Part shown: in pieces, positions 9,093 to 17,444 of the stretch
Position numbering within the stretch: the first letter of the stretch is position 1
Layout of the letters: each line of letters opens with the position of its first letter
Assembly: GCF_030409235.1 (NCBI RefSeq)
Contig: NZ_JAUFPO010000010.1
Span: 1-64,000, forward strand
Length of the DNA stretch: 64,000 nucleotides
Direction of reading: 5' to 3'
Source of the DNA: Halomonas almeriensis
GTDB taxonomy: Bacteria; Pseudomonadota; Gammaproteobacteria; Pseudomonadales; Halomonadaceae
Made by a program: the position numbers and the translations under genes
Notes under the pieces: model-generated
What the model was told of the DNA's origin: nothing
Seen by the model: only the letters and a program-made list of their open reading frames with translations
The model's database searches: none

Positions 9093-10091
9093 TCAGAGTC
9101 TCACCAGCATCTTGCCGCGATTGGCGCCTTCGAAGAGTTTCAGGAAGGCTTCGGGGGTTTGTTCGAGGCCGTCGATGACAGTTTCATCGTGTTCGAGGTC
9201 GCCGCGGGCTACCTGAGGGCCGATTTCCTCGAGGAAGGTCGGGTAGTGCGCCCAGTGGTCGAAGACGATGAAGCCTTCCATGCGTGCGCGGCGGATCAGC
9301 ACCATGGCCAGGTTGCTGGGCCCGGGGGCCGGGGCGGTGTCGTTGTAGCCGGCTATCAGGCCGCACACGGCGATGCGCGCCCCGACGCGCAGGGTGTTGA
9401 GTGCCGCTTCGAGGCAGACGCCGCCGACGTTCTCGTAATAGACGTCGAAGCCCTCGGGGCAGGCGTCCAGCAGGGCGGCGGTCAATTCGCCGGCGTCGCG
9501 GTCCTTGTAGCTGACCGCCTTGACGCCCAGGGATTCGAGCCAGTCGAGCTTGGCCTGGGAGCCGGCGATGCCGACCACGGTGCCGCCCCTGGCCTTGGCC
9601 AGTTGCACCGCCAGCGAGCCCACGGCACCGGCCGCGCCGCTGACCAGGACGTTGTCACCCTGCTTCATTTCGGCAATGCGGTTGAGCCCGGCCCAGGCGG
9701 TCATGCCCGGCATGCCCAGCACGCCTAGATAGGCCTGCTCGGGGACGTCATGCCCCGGCAGGGGCTCAAGGTGGCTGGCCGGCAGCTGGGCGATATCGCG
9801 CCAGCCCTGCATGTGGCGGACCTTGGTGCCCACCGGAAAGTCGGGTGAACGGGATTCTATGACGTCACCGATAGCCGCCCCCTCGAGCGGTGCGCCCAGC
9901 TCGAAGGGCTCGATATAGGTGGTGACACCGGTCATCCGGCCGCGCATATAGGGGTCGACGGACAACCAGGTGTTGCGCACCCGGACCTCGCCGTCGGCGA
10001 GCTCGCCGAGTTCGGCTTCGCGCAGCGCAAAAAGCTCGCGAGCCGGGGTGCCCTGAGGGTGATCGGTGAGGGTGAAAAAGCGTGACTGCAT
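9093..10091 (-). CDS. NADP-dependent oxidoreductase, CurA/leukotriene B4 reductase-like MDR family
   Basis: A 332-residue medium-chain reductase without the zinc site. N-terminal LSVDPYMRGRMTG (~47-59) is the hallmark of the CurA/PTGR/double-bond-reductase group, and the Rossmann motif GAAGAVGSLAVQLAK (~154-168) binds NADPH. These enzymes reduce alpha,beta-unsaturated carbonyls at the C=C bond; the substrate cannot be read from sequence. The start at 10091 follows AGGAG at -8. It is transcribed with the alcohol dehydrogenase upstream, though a hairpin separates them. Confidence 0.88.
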   Translation of the reverse strand: MQSRFFTLTDHPQGTPARELFALREAELGELADGEVRVRNTWLSVDPYMRGRMTGVTTYIEPFELGAPLEGAAIGDVIESRSPDFPVGTKVRHMQGWRDIAQLPASHLEPLPGHDVPEQAYLGVLGMPGMTAWAGLNRIAEMKQGDNVLVSGAAGAVGSLAVQLAKARGGTVVGIAGSQAKLDWLESLGVKAVSYKDRDAGELTAALLDACPEGFDVYYENVGGVCLEAALNTLRVGARIAVCGLIAGYNDTAPAPGPSNLAMVLIRRARMEGFIVFDHWAHYPTFLEEIGPQVARGDLEHDETVIDGLEQTPEAFLKLFEGANRGKMLVRL

Positions 10092-10134
10092 GCAGGTTCT
10101 CCTCTGGGAGCGGGGCAACGAATGAAGCAGTACG

Positions 10135-10160
10135 ACCGGCCGCCCCTGGAGGCGGCCGGT
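10135..10160. terminator. Hairpin between the ADH and the MDR reductase gene
   Basis: ACCGGCCGCC (10135-10144) pairs perfectly with GGCGGCCGGT (10151-10160) around a 6-nt loop. It follows the ADH stop on the minus strand. No T-run is seen, so intrinsic termination is uncertain. Confidence 0.5.
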
Positions 10161-10190
10161 GGCATGAAGCGAGCTGTGCGGCTTGGCCGC

Positions 10191-11243
10191 TCAGTCCTTG
10201 AGCGATGCCATGTCGATGACGAAGCGGTAGCGCACGTCACCCTTCTCCATGCGCTCGTAGGCGGTATTGATGTCCTGGATGTTGATGGTCTCGATATCGC
10301 AGGTGATGTTGTGCTCGGCGCAGAAGTCGAGCAGCTCCTGGGTCTCGGGAATGCCGCCGATCAGCGAGCCGGCCAGCACGCGCCGCTTGAAGACCAGGTT
10401 GGCGCCCTGAATCGCCGGTTCGATGGGCTCGACCAGGCCGACCATGATATGGATGCCGTCGTACTTGAGCGTGGCCAGGTAGGGGTTCAGGTCGTGCTGA
10501 ACCGGCACGGTGTCGAGCATGAAGTCGTAGGTTTCTGCCACGGCTTCCATCTGGGCATCATCGCCGGAGACCACGACGTGATCCGCGCCCTGGCGACGAG
10601 CTTCCTCGACCTTTGCCTCGGTGCGTGTGAATACGGTGACCTCGGCGCCCAGCGCCTTGGCCAGCTTGACACCCATGTGGCCCAGGCCGCCCATGCCGAT
10701 GACGCCGACCTTGTGGCCGGGCTTGACGCCATGGTGGACCAGCGGCGAATAGGTGGTGATGCCGGCGCACAGGATCGGCGCGGCGGCGGCCGGGTCGAGG
10801 CCCTCGGGCATGCGCAGCACGAAGTGCTCGCTGACCACCACGCTGTCGGAGTAGCCGCCCTGGGTCATGGTGCCGTCCTGGCGGTCCGGGCTGCCATAGG
10901 TCATGGTCATGCCTTCCAGGCAGTACTGCTCGACGCCATCGGCACAGGCCTGGCAGTGACGGCAGGAGTCGACCATGCAACCCACGCCGACCATGTCGCC
11001 GACCTTGAACTGGCTGACGTCATCGCCCACGGCCGTCACCCGGCCGACGATTTCGTGGCCCGGCACCAGCGGATACTGGCTGAAGCCCCAGTCGTTGCGG
11101 GCGAAGTGCAGGTCGGAATGGCAGACGCCGCAGTAGAGGATCTCGATCGCGACATCGTCCGGGCGAGGTTGGCGACGTTCGAAGTTGAAGGGGGCCAGGG
11201 GCTGGTCGCTTGACTGAGCGGCATAGGCACGAGTGGCACTCAT
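10191..11243 (-). CDS. Zinc-dependent NAD(P) alcohol dehydrogenase, YahK/CAD-like
   Basis: A 350-residue MDR alcohol dehydrogenase/aldehyde reductase. The catalytic zinc ligands are visible as CGVCHSDLH (~38-46) and GHEIVGRV (~62-69). The structural zinc lobe has Cys residues in GCMVDSCRHCQACADGVEQYC (~89-109). The nucleotide site is GMGGLGHMGVKLAKALG (~178-194). This pattern fits the broad-specificity aldehyde reductase group. The start at 11243 has AGGAG upstream; the frame is open to 11354 but that extension is not family-like. It is divergent from an AraC regulator in a YqhC/YqhD-like arrangement, so control by reactive aldehydes is a reasonable guess. Confidence 0.9.
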   Translation of the reverse strand: MSATRAYAAQSSDQPLAPFNFERRQPRPDDVAIEILYCGVCHSDLHFARNDWGFSQYPLVPGHEIVGRVTAVGDDVSQFKVGDMVGVGCMVDSCRHCQACADGVEQYCLEGMTMTYGSPDRQDGTMTQGGYSDSVVVSEHFVLRMPEGLDPAAAAPILCAGITTYSPLVHHGVKPGHKVGVIGMGGLGHMGVKLAKALGAEVTVFTRTEAKVEEARRQGADHVVVSGDDAQMEAVAETYDFMLDTVPVQHDLNPYLATLKYDGIHIMVGLVEPIEPAIQGANLVFKRRVLAGSLIGGIPETQELLDFCAEHNITCDIETINIQDINTAYERMEKGDVRYRFVIDMASLKD

Positions 11244-11423
11244 GGGGACTCTCCTGTTGATACCATCAGGTTGATGTACCCCGGCATTATGGCGCCGAAT
11301 GGCGCCGGAAAAGACCGAGGTTTCTCCGGGATTTTTGTCAATTCCTCCATTCATCGGCGACGCGGCGCTATTCAGGGGAGTAAAATTGTCTCATTCGTTT
11401 GCCTGAAGCCGTCAAGGAGTTGC

Positions 11424-12320
11424 ATGACCGTGTCCGCCCCGTCCACCTGTCCGCTGATCGAACTGATCACCCCGCTGGTCGAGCGTGACGGCTATATTTC
11501 GACCTCTCTGCCATCCGTCACCTTGATGGCTTCGCGGCGTCCGGTGCCGCGTACGCCACTGATCTATGACCCCAGCCTGATCATCGTCGCCCAAGGGCAC
11601 AAGGTCGGTCATCTGGGGGATCGGGAGATCCATTACGGCCCCGGTCAGTATCTGGTGCAGACCCTGCCGCTGCCGTTCGAATGCGAGACGCAGGCTTCCG
11701 AAGAGGCCCCATTGCTGGGCGTGGCGGTACGCTTCGACCCGGCACTGCTCGGCGAGCTGGTGGCGGCCATGGGCGAGCCCGCCACTGCCGAAGTGGCACC
11801 GGTGCCCATGGATTCGGTTTCGATGTCTCCCGGCATGCAGGCCGCCGTGGAACGCTTGCTTCGCACCTTGCATGACTCGGCCGAGACGACCGCCATGGGT
11901 GAGGCGCGGGTCCGCGATGTGGTCTTCGAGGCCCTCAAGGGCGAGCAGGGCGCCGCAATGCGCGCCCTGGTTCATCATGACGGACACTACTCGCGTATTG
12001 TCGAGGTGCTGTCCTGGCTGCACGAGCATTATGCCGCGGATGTCTCCGTCGACGCTCTGGCCGCTCAGGCCAGCATGAGCCTTTCCACCTTTCATCAGCA
12101 CTTCAAGCAGGTGACACAGGCCTCGCCGCTGCAGTATCTGAAACGGCTACGACTGATCAAGGCCCAGCAGCTCCTTGTGCAGGAGGCCTGCAACGTCAAT
12201 CAGGCCGCCGAGGCCGTGGGCTACCGCAGCGTCTCGCAGTTCAGTCGCGACTATAAGCGCTGTTTCGGTAACACCCCCTTGAAGCACCGCCAGGAAGAAC
12301 GTGCCCTACAGTTGCCCTGA
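11424..12320 (+). CDS. AraC-family regulator with AraC_N domain (YqhC-like)
   Basis: A 298-residue protein with an N-terminal cupin-like AraC_N region (DPSLIIVAQGHKVGHLGDREIHYGPGQYLV, ~48-77) and a C-terminal double HTH (VDALAAQASMSLSTFHQHFKQVTQASPLQYLKRLRL and AAEAVGYRSVSQFSRDYKRCFG). AraC_N proteins such as YqhC activate adjacent aldehyde reductases. The start ATG at 11424 has CAAGGAG upstream. It diverges from the ADH gene with 180 nt between starts and probably controls it. Confidence 0.88.
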   Translation: MTVSAPSTCPLIELITPLVERDGYISTSLPSVTLMASRRPVPRTPLIYDPSLIIVAQGHKVGHLGDREIHYGPGQYLVQTLPLPFECETQASEEAPLLGVAVRFDPALLGELVAAMGEPATAEVAPVPMDSVSMSPGMQAAVERLLRTLHDSAETTAMGEARVRDVVFEALKGEQGAAMRALVHHDGHYSRIVEVLSWLHEHYAADVSVDALAAQASMSLSTFHQHFKQVTQASPLQYLKRLRLIKAQQLLVQEACNVNQAAEAVGYRSVSQFSRDYKRCFGNTPLKHRQEERALQLP

Positions 12321-12354
12321 CCAGACCGACGAATGGCCGCTGCCGGGTAACGCC

Positions 12355-13539
12355 TCAGGCAGCGGCCAGCTCGCGAGCCGGGCCGAAGTGCTCGAAGTGG
12401 CGCTGGCCTTCTGGCACGCCCAGGGCCTTAAGGTAGCCATTCACGGCTTCCATAAAGCCCTGTGGCCCGACGAAGTAGCAGTGGGTGGTGTCATCCGGCA
12501 GGTATTGGGCCAGCAGTGCTTGGGTGACGCGTCCGGCCGGAGCTGATGGTGGGTTCGATGCGGCGTTCTCGTGAAGGGTGACCACCGTCAGTTGATCCGG
12601 ATGTTCGCTCAGGCAGGCATTCACCTCCTCGCGGAACGCATGGTGCGCCTCGTCCTGGGCGGCGTGCAGATAGGTCACGCGTCGTCCCTCCTGCAGCGCC
12701 TGGCGGAGCAGCGACAGCATCGGTGTCTGGCCGACGCCGCCACTCAGCAGCATGATGGGGCTGTCAGGGGCCGCCGGCAGCGTCAGGTCCCCCGCGGGTG
12801 GCAGCAGCTCGATAACATCGCCGACCCCGAGGCATTCATGAAAGTGGCCGCTGGCCAGGCCATCCGTTTCACGCTTGATGGAAATCCGGTAGCTGTGGCC
12901 ATTGGGCGAGCCCGAGAGGCTGTAGTGGCGGTACACCGGGGTGTCGCCGATCATCAGCCGTACCCCGATGAACTGGCCCGGCTGAAAATCGGCCACCGGC
13001 TGACCATCTTCCGGTTCCAGTACGAAGGAGCGGATCACGGCGCTCTCCTGGCGAGTGCTGGCAATGCGAAAACGCCGCTCGCCCCGCCAGCCACCGGGCG
13101 TCTCGGCGAAGGCTTGATACCGCTGCCCCTCGAGCTCGATCAGCAGGTCCGCCAGTTCCTGATAGAGGGCGCCCCAGGCATCCGCGATCTCGGGCGTCAC
13201 GGCATCTCCCAGGACGTCGCCGATGGCGGCCATCAGGCACTCGCCGACGATCGGGTACTGGTCAGGGCGAATATTGAGGGAGACGTGCTTGTTGACCACG
13301 CCTTCCAGCACCTCACGTGCCCGCGCAGGGTCCTGACGCAACTGCACATAGGCCAGCACCGAGCTGGCAAGCGCGCGGGGCTGCCCGCCGTTGGCCTGGT
13401 GAGCCTGATTGAAGAGGGGCTTCACCTCGGGGTAGCGCTCGAACATCAGCGGGTAAAAGTGCGCCGTGATGGTGTTGAGGTGCTCCGCCACCACTGGCGC
13501 GGTTTGGGCAATGAGGGTTTCCTGGGTCTGGGTGAGCAT
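12355..13539 (-). CDS. hmp: Flavohemoprotein, nitric oxide dioxygenase
   Basis: A 394-residue cytosolic enzyme converting NO, O2 and NAD(P)H to nitrate. The globin domain (1-~140) has the distal Tyr in HFYPLMF (~27-33) and the proximal His in NKHVSLNI (~83-90). The FAD domain has RHYSLSGSP (~205), and the NAD domain has GGVGQTPMLSLL (~270) and the closing YFVGPQGFMEAV. It is divergent from norR. A sigma-54 promoter and three NorR boxes lie upstream, so NO-induced expression through NorR is expected. ATG at 13539 with CAGGAG upstream. Confidence 0.96.
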   Translation of the reverse strand: MLTQTQETLIAQTAPVVAEHLNTITAHFYPLMFERYPEVKPLFNQAHQANGGQPRALASSVLAYVQLRQDPARAREVLEGVVNKHVSLNIRPDQYPIVGECLMAAIGDVLGDAVTPEIADAWGALYQELADLLIELEGQRYQAFAETPGGWRGERRFRIASTRQESAVIRSFVLEPEDGQPVADFQPGQFIGVRLMIGDTPVYRHYSLSGSPNGHSYRISIKRETDGLASGHFHECLGVGDVIELLPPAGDLTLPAAPDSPIMLLSGGVGQTPMLSLLRQALQEGRRVTYLHAAQDEAHHAFREEVNACLSEHPDQLTVVTLHENAASNPPSAPAGRVTQALLAQYLPDDTTHCYFVGPQGFMEAVNGYLKALGVPEGQRHFEHFGPARELAAA

Positions 13540-13622
13540 GGTGTCTCCTGAATATCTCGATGTGATCGCTGACCGATCGAGATCAGCGGCGAGCCTTCGG
13601 GCTCATGTGGCACTCTGTCAGA

Positions 13623-13639
13623 AGCAATTGGCATGCCAT
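13623..13639 (-). promoter_or_regulatory. Sigma-54 promoter of hmp
   Basis: On the minus strand ATGGCATGCCAATTGCT fits the -24/-12 consensus TGGCACG-N4-TTGCW with one change. The GC of TTGC (13624-13627) lies about 84 nt from the hmp ATG. The presence of NorR boxes further upstream supports it. Confidence 0.8.
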
Positions 13640-13769
13640 CCGGCCGGGGCTGCGACAGCCTGCCGCATGGGCGCTCGCCAGGCCGCTTGGTGGGGCTGGA
13701 TGGGCGATGGTGACTCCGCCTGGCCGGATGGCGCTGGGGACCGCCAATGCTTGATTCGGGCCTACTATG

Positions 13770-13814
13770 GTCAAAATGACAGTCGTCTAAATGACAATAG
13801 GCTGTCATTATGAC
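13770..13814. promoter_or_regulatory. Three NorR enhancer boxes between hmp and norR
   Basis: Three imperfect palindromes of the form GT-N7-AC, the NorR core: GTCAAAATGAC (13770-13780), GTCTAAATGAC (13785-13795) and GTCATTATGAC (13804-13814). NorR of E. coli uses three such sites upstream of norVW. They lie 130-190 bp upstream of the sigma-54 promoter of hmp and just before norR, so norR autoregulation is also possible. Confidence 0.8.
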
Positions 13815-13873
13815 TATCAGGGTGGCGCGAAGCTGCCGCCATGGTACTCCTTCATTACCGGAGCAAGCGGGAC

Positions 13874-15421
13874 ATGACGACCTTTCTACAGGCCCTGCGC
13901 GACCTGCTGGCGCAACTGGCCGAACATGAGGCAGCACAAAGCCACTGGCGTCGGCTGCTGGAAGCCATGGTCGGTGATCTGGCGGCGGATGCCAGCACTC
14001 TGATGGTGATGGATGGTGACGCGCTATGCCCGGTGGCCCTCATGGGCTTGGGCGATGAGGTGAGGGGGCGGCGCTTCACCCTGGCCGCGCATCCCCGTCT
14101 GGCGGCGATCGCCAATCATCCCGATGTGTGTCGTTTTCCTCAGGATTGTCCGTTGCCGGATCCCTTTGATGGCCTGCTCGACGACGACCTCAATGATGTG
14201 CACGATTGCCTGGGCGTGGCACTGCGCGACGAGCAGCGGTTGATCGGTGTGCTGACACTGGATGCCCTTGAGCCGGGCAGCTTCCAGGCGCTGGATGATG
14301 AGCGGCTGCTCAGTACCGCTCGTCTGCTGGGTACCTGTCTGCGCCTGGCCGAGCGGCTACGGGCGACCCGCACCCGGCTCAACGAGGTGCTGTCACACCC
14401 GCCACCGGCAGGCGAGGATTGGCAATGGAACAGCCCGGCCATGCGTCGCCTGGATGATGCCATCGAGATGGTCGCGCCCACCGAAATGAGTGTGCTGCTG
14501 CACGGTGAGACCGGTGTCGGCAAGGAGCGGGTGGTGCAGGCTCTGCATCGTCACTCGCGGCGTCACGACGGGCCGCTGGTGCAGGTCAACTGTGCGGCCA
14601 TGTCGGAGGGCCTGGTCGAAAGTGAGCTGTTCGGCCATCGTCGCGGGGCCTTTTCGGGGGCCACCGAGCATCGCCGCGGTCATTTCGAGATGGCCGATGG
14701 CGGTACCCTGATGCTGGATGAGATCGGCGAGCTGCCACTGGCCCTGCAACCCAAGCTGCTGCGGGCGTTGCAGGAGGGCGAGATTCAGCCCCTGGGTGCG
14801 GAGTCGTCACGCAGGGTCGATGCGCGGGTGGTGGCCGTCACCAATCGGGATCTGGAGGTCGAGGTGGCGGCAGGCCGCTTTAGGGCCGACCTCTATCATC
14901 GGCTGAGCGTCTTCCCGGTGAGAGTGCCGCCCCTGCGCGAGCGCGTCGAGGATATTGCCCTGCTGGCCGGACACTTTCTGGAAGCCAACCGTATTCGCCT
15001 GGGACTTGGCAACCTGCGCCTGGAGGATGAGGCCCAGACTGCCCTGATGGCGTGGCACTGGCCCGGCAATGTGCGCGAGCTGGAGCATACGCTGGCCCGA
15101 GCGGCCCTGCGTGCCCTGGGCGACAGCGCTCATGGGGCGCAGCCCGACAGGCGACGCACCACTCTGAGGGTCTCGGCGGCGCATCTCGACCTGCCTGACC
15201 GGCCTTCGGGCGAGGCCATGTCCGAGGGCCGGCTCGGCACGCCGGCCGCGCCCATGCCGGAGGCCTCGCTACGCGAGGCGACCGACGCGTTCCAGCGGCA
15301 GCTCATAGAGCAGCGCCTGGCCGAGCATGCGCACAACTGGGCTGCCACGGCCCGGGCGCTTGGCATGGATGCCGGCAATCTGCATCGGCTGGCAGGACGA
15401 CTCGGCCTTAAGGGATGGTGA
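13874..15421 (+). CDS. norR: NO-responsive sigma-54 activator NorR
   Basis: A 515-residue enhancer-binding protein. The GAF domain (1-~170) carries RFTLAAHPRLAAI and PDPFDGLL, matching the region that holds the non-haem iron in NorR. The AAA+ domain has Walker A GETGVGKE (~210), GAFSGA in place of the usual GAFTGA sigma-54 contact loop, and Walker B GGTLMLDEIGELP. A C-terminal Fis-type HTH follows (NWAATARALGMDAGNLHRL). The start MTTFLQALRD is preferred; GTG/ATG codons up to 13841 in the same frame cannot be excluded. Serine in GAFSGA is conservative. Confidence 0.93.
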   Translation: MTTFLQALRDLLAQLAEHEAAQSHWRRLLEAMVGDLAADASTLMVMDGDALCPVALMGLGDEVRGRRFTLAAHPRLAAIANHPDVCRFPQDCPLPDPFDGLLDDDLNDVHDCLGVALRDEQRLIGVLTLDALEPGSFQALDDERLLSTARLLGTCLRLAERLRATRTRLNEVLSHPPPAGEDWQWNSPAMRRLDDAIEMVAPTEMSVLLHGETGVGKERVVQALHRHSRRHDGPLVQVNCAAMSEGLVESELFGHRRGAFSGATEHRRGHFEMADGGTLMLDEIGELPLALQPKLLRALQEGEIQPLGAESSRRVDARVVAVTNRDLEVEVAAGRFRADLYHRLSVFPVRVPPLRERVEDIALLAGHFLEANRIRLGLGNLRLEDEAQTALMAWHWPGNVRELEHTLARAALRALGDSAHGAQPDRRRTTLRVSAAHLDLPDRPSGEAMSEGRLGTPAAPMPEASLREATDAFQRQLIEQRLAEHAHNWAATARALGMDAGNLHRLAGRLGLKGW

Positions 15422-15427
15422 GATGCC

Positions 15428-15682
15428 TCAATCGCCGGCCAGGCGATCCGCGCGCAGGCGCTCGATGCTCCAGCCAACCAGGCTCCAGCCAACCAGGCTA
15501 AGCATGTTCAGCAACAGGGCCAGAGCGATCGACAGCCAGCCAAGGGGGACCAGCGGCTGTGGGTTGTTGAGTGTGCTCTGTCCGACAATGACGTGCTGGG
15601 CCAGAAACTGCAGCACACCGCGAAGCAGCGCGGTGGTGATGAAGATGCCTGCCAGATAGCCCGAGGCTTTGCTGAAAAGCAT
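15428..15682 (-). CDS. Small predicted membrane protein
   Basis: An 84-residue ORF with two hydrophobic segments (YLAGIFITTALLRGVLQFL, ~9-27, and LGWLSIALALLLNMLSLVGW, ~47-66) and a basic C-terminus. It is convergent with norR, with 6 nt between the stops. A 15-bp perfect tandem duplication (15467-15481 and 15482-15496) repeats LVGWS in frame. No good ribosome site is seen before the ATG. Family unknown. Confidence 0.5.
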   Translation of the reverse strand: MLFSKASGYLAGIFITTALLRGVLQFLAQHVIVGQSTLNNPQPLVPLGWLSIALALLLNMLSLVGWSLVGWSIERLRADRLAGD

Positions 15683-15824
15683 CCTGCTTGTTGCTTGTAA
15701 CGTGCGAATTCATGGGGAAGGGAGGGGGGTGACAGGATCCCTTGCCGTCAGGCTGCGCATGGTATGCCATTGGCCTCATACGGGCAGAGAAAACAGTGTT
15801 TTTTATTGTCAAGAATCGTGGCTG

Positions 15825-16310
15825 TCAGCGGGTTGGGCCGAGCAACAAGCGCCCCTCGATGGGAATGAAGCGCGATGCCGATCGTACAAGCGCCTCTGCG
15901 GTCAGGCTCGGCACGCCATAGACCTCGACCTCGACGTCGTGCTCCTGGCGCAGGGTGTCAGCCAGCAGGGCGAAATCTCCGTCTCCCGAGGCCAGTATTA
16001 CGACTTCCACCTCGCCCGCATGCTTGATGGCATCCAGGGTGATGCCCACATCCCAGTCGCCCTTGGCGGAACCATCGGCACGCTGGATAAACGGCTTGAG
16101 TCGCACCTCGAAGCCGATGGCCCGCAGAATGTTCTGAAACTGGCGCTGCTTGCTGTCGCCGCGGTCAATCGCATAGGCAATGGCGCGCGAGACATGACGC
16201 CCCTGGGTGGCCTGGGCCCAGAAGGCGTTGTAGTCGACATTGCGCTGGTAAGCGTGACGGCTGGTGTAGTAGAGGTTCTGGACATCGAGAAGGATCAGGG
16301 CGCGCTGCAT
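15825..16310 (-). CDS. NYN-domain (LabA/DUF88) protein
   Basis: A 161-residue protein of the PIN-like NYN nuclease fold. LILLDVQNLYY (~5-15) gives the first acidic residue, KGDWDVGITLDAI (~83-95) the central Asp pair, and VVILASGDGDFALLADTL (~102-119) the last. Members are metal-dependent RNases or regulators; the substrate is unknown here. It lies alone, convergent to nothing, with the proline-racemase-like gene upstream on the same strand. Confidence 0.85.
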   Translation of the reverse strand: MQRALILLDVQNLYYTSRHAYQRNVDYNAFWAQATQGRHVSRAIAYAIDRGDSKQRQFQNILRAIGFEVRLKPFIQRADGSAKGDWDVGITLDAIKHAGEVEVVILASGDGDFALLADTLRQEHDVEVEVYGVPSLTAEALVRSASRFIPIEGRLLLGPTR

Positions 16311-16382
16311 AGAGGGTACTCGTTGGATGCCGAGCGGCCCGCAGACCGTCCGGCCGGGATGCGCCGGCTTCTCCCGCCGGGT

Positions 16383-17444
16383 TCAGTTGGCGGCGTCGTC
16401 GGATGCGAGGATATGATAAAAGCTCCAGTCCTTCACCATCTGATCCTCCGGATTGACGATGATGGCCGAGTCGGCCAGCACGTAGCTCTTGCCGGTGATG
16501 GTGTTGTCGACGACCTGATGAGGGCCGGCCTGGTGGGTGCCGGTGAATTCGCCGATGAAGCCGGTCTCGCGCAGCGATACCGTTTCCAGCTTGTCGCCGG
16601 GCTGGATGCGACCTTCATGATTCATCAGGGCCAGGCGCGCTGAGGTGCCGGTGCCGGTCGTGCTGCGACAGATCACGCCAGGGTGTACATAGGTGGCCGA
16701 GCGTGAGCGGTAGAAGTCATCGGCCACCTGCTGGACCGGCCCCATGAAGTGCAGGAAGGGCAGGGGGCCGACATCGCCCAGGGTATAATGCGAGAAGCCG
16801 CGCTCGGCCTGAATGGCCTCGACAATGCGGTGGGCGCACTCGGCGAGCTGGCGTTCCTCTTCCTTGATCAGCTTGAAGCCGAGCTCGGTGGCATCGACCA
16901 GGGCATAGAAACCGCCGCTGTAGGCCACGCTATAGGTGACATCGCCAACTTCCGGTACATGGATGCTGGCGCGGTAGGTGTCGATGTAGCTGGGCAGCCC
17001 CTCGCAGGTGATGGACTCCACCACACCGTCCTTGACCCGGGCATCGATCTGCACCAGGCCGGCCGGTGCTTCGAGCATGAAGCGCTGGTGGCCCTCTCGC
17101 TTCTCGACCAGCCCGGCTTCGAGCACGGCGGTGGCGGTGCAGATGGTGTTCGAGCCGGAGTAGATGGGGTAGCCCATGACCTCCATGATGATATAGCCGG
17201 CCACGGCCTGAGGGTCGGTGGCCGGGACGATGAGGTCCACCGACATCTCCGGAATTCCGTAGGGCTCCTCCAGGAGCAGGCGACGCAGGCCGTCGGCGTC
17301 GTCGCGCAGGTATTCCATCTGGGCACGCACGCTGTCACCCGGCAGGGGCGCGATACCACCGAGCACAATACGACTGACATCGCCGCCGGCATGGGTGTCG
17401 AGTAGCCGCAGGCTTCTGGCCTGGGAAGGCGGGCGGTAGCTCAT
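16383..17444 (-). CDS. Proline racemase-superfamily protein, probable hydroxyproline dehydratase-like
   Basis: A 353-residue protein with the two-domain fold of proline racemase, 4-hydroxyproline epimerase and trans-3-hydroxy-L-proline dehydratase. The first catalytic Cys (MCGHxT region) is Ser96 in YSGSNTICTATAVLEAGL. The second (SPCGTGTSA) is Thr263 in RSTTGTGTSARLALM. Known racemases/epimerases have Cys/Cys and the 3-hydroxyproline dehydratases have Cys/Thr, so Ser/Thr is unusual and points away from racemisation. The start at 17444 overlaps the upstream stop (ATGA). An OCD-family reductase of the pyrroline-2-carboxylate type lies nearby at 24275. Activity is not proven by sequence. Confidence 0.8.
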   Translation of the reverse strand: MSYRPPSQARSLRLLDTHAGGDVSRIVLGGIAPLPGDSVRAQMEYLRDDADGLRRLLLEEPYGIPEMSVDLIVPATDPQAVAGYIIMEVMGYPIYSGSNTICTATAVLEAGLVEKREGHQRFMLEAPAGLVQIDARVKDGVVESITCEGLPSYIDTYRASIHVPEVGDVTYSVAYSGGFYALVDATELGFKLIKEEERQLAECAHRIVEAIQAERGFSHYTLGDVGPLPFLHFMGPVQQVADDFYRSRSATYVHPGVICRSTTGTGTSARLALMNHEGRIQPGDKLETVSLRETGFIGEFTGTHQAGPHQVVDNTITGKSYVLADSAIIVNPEDQMVKDWSFYHILASDDAAN

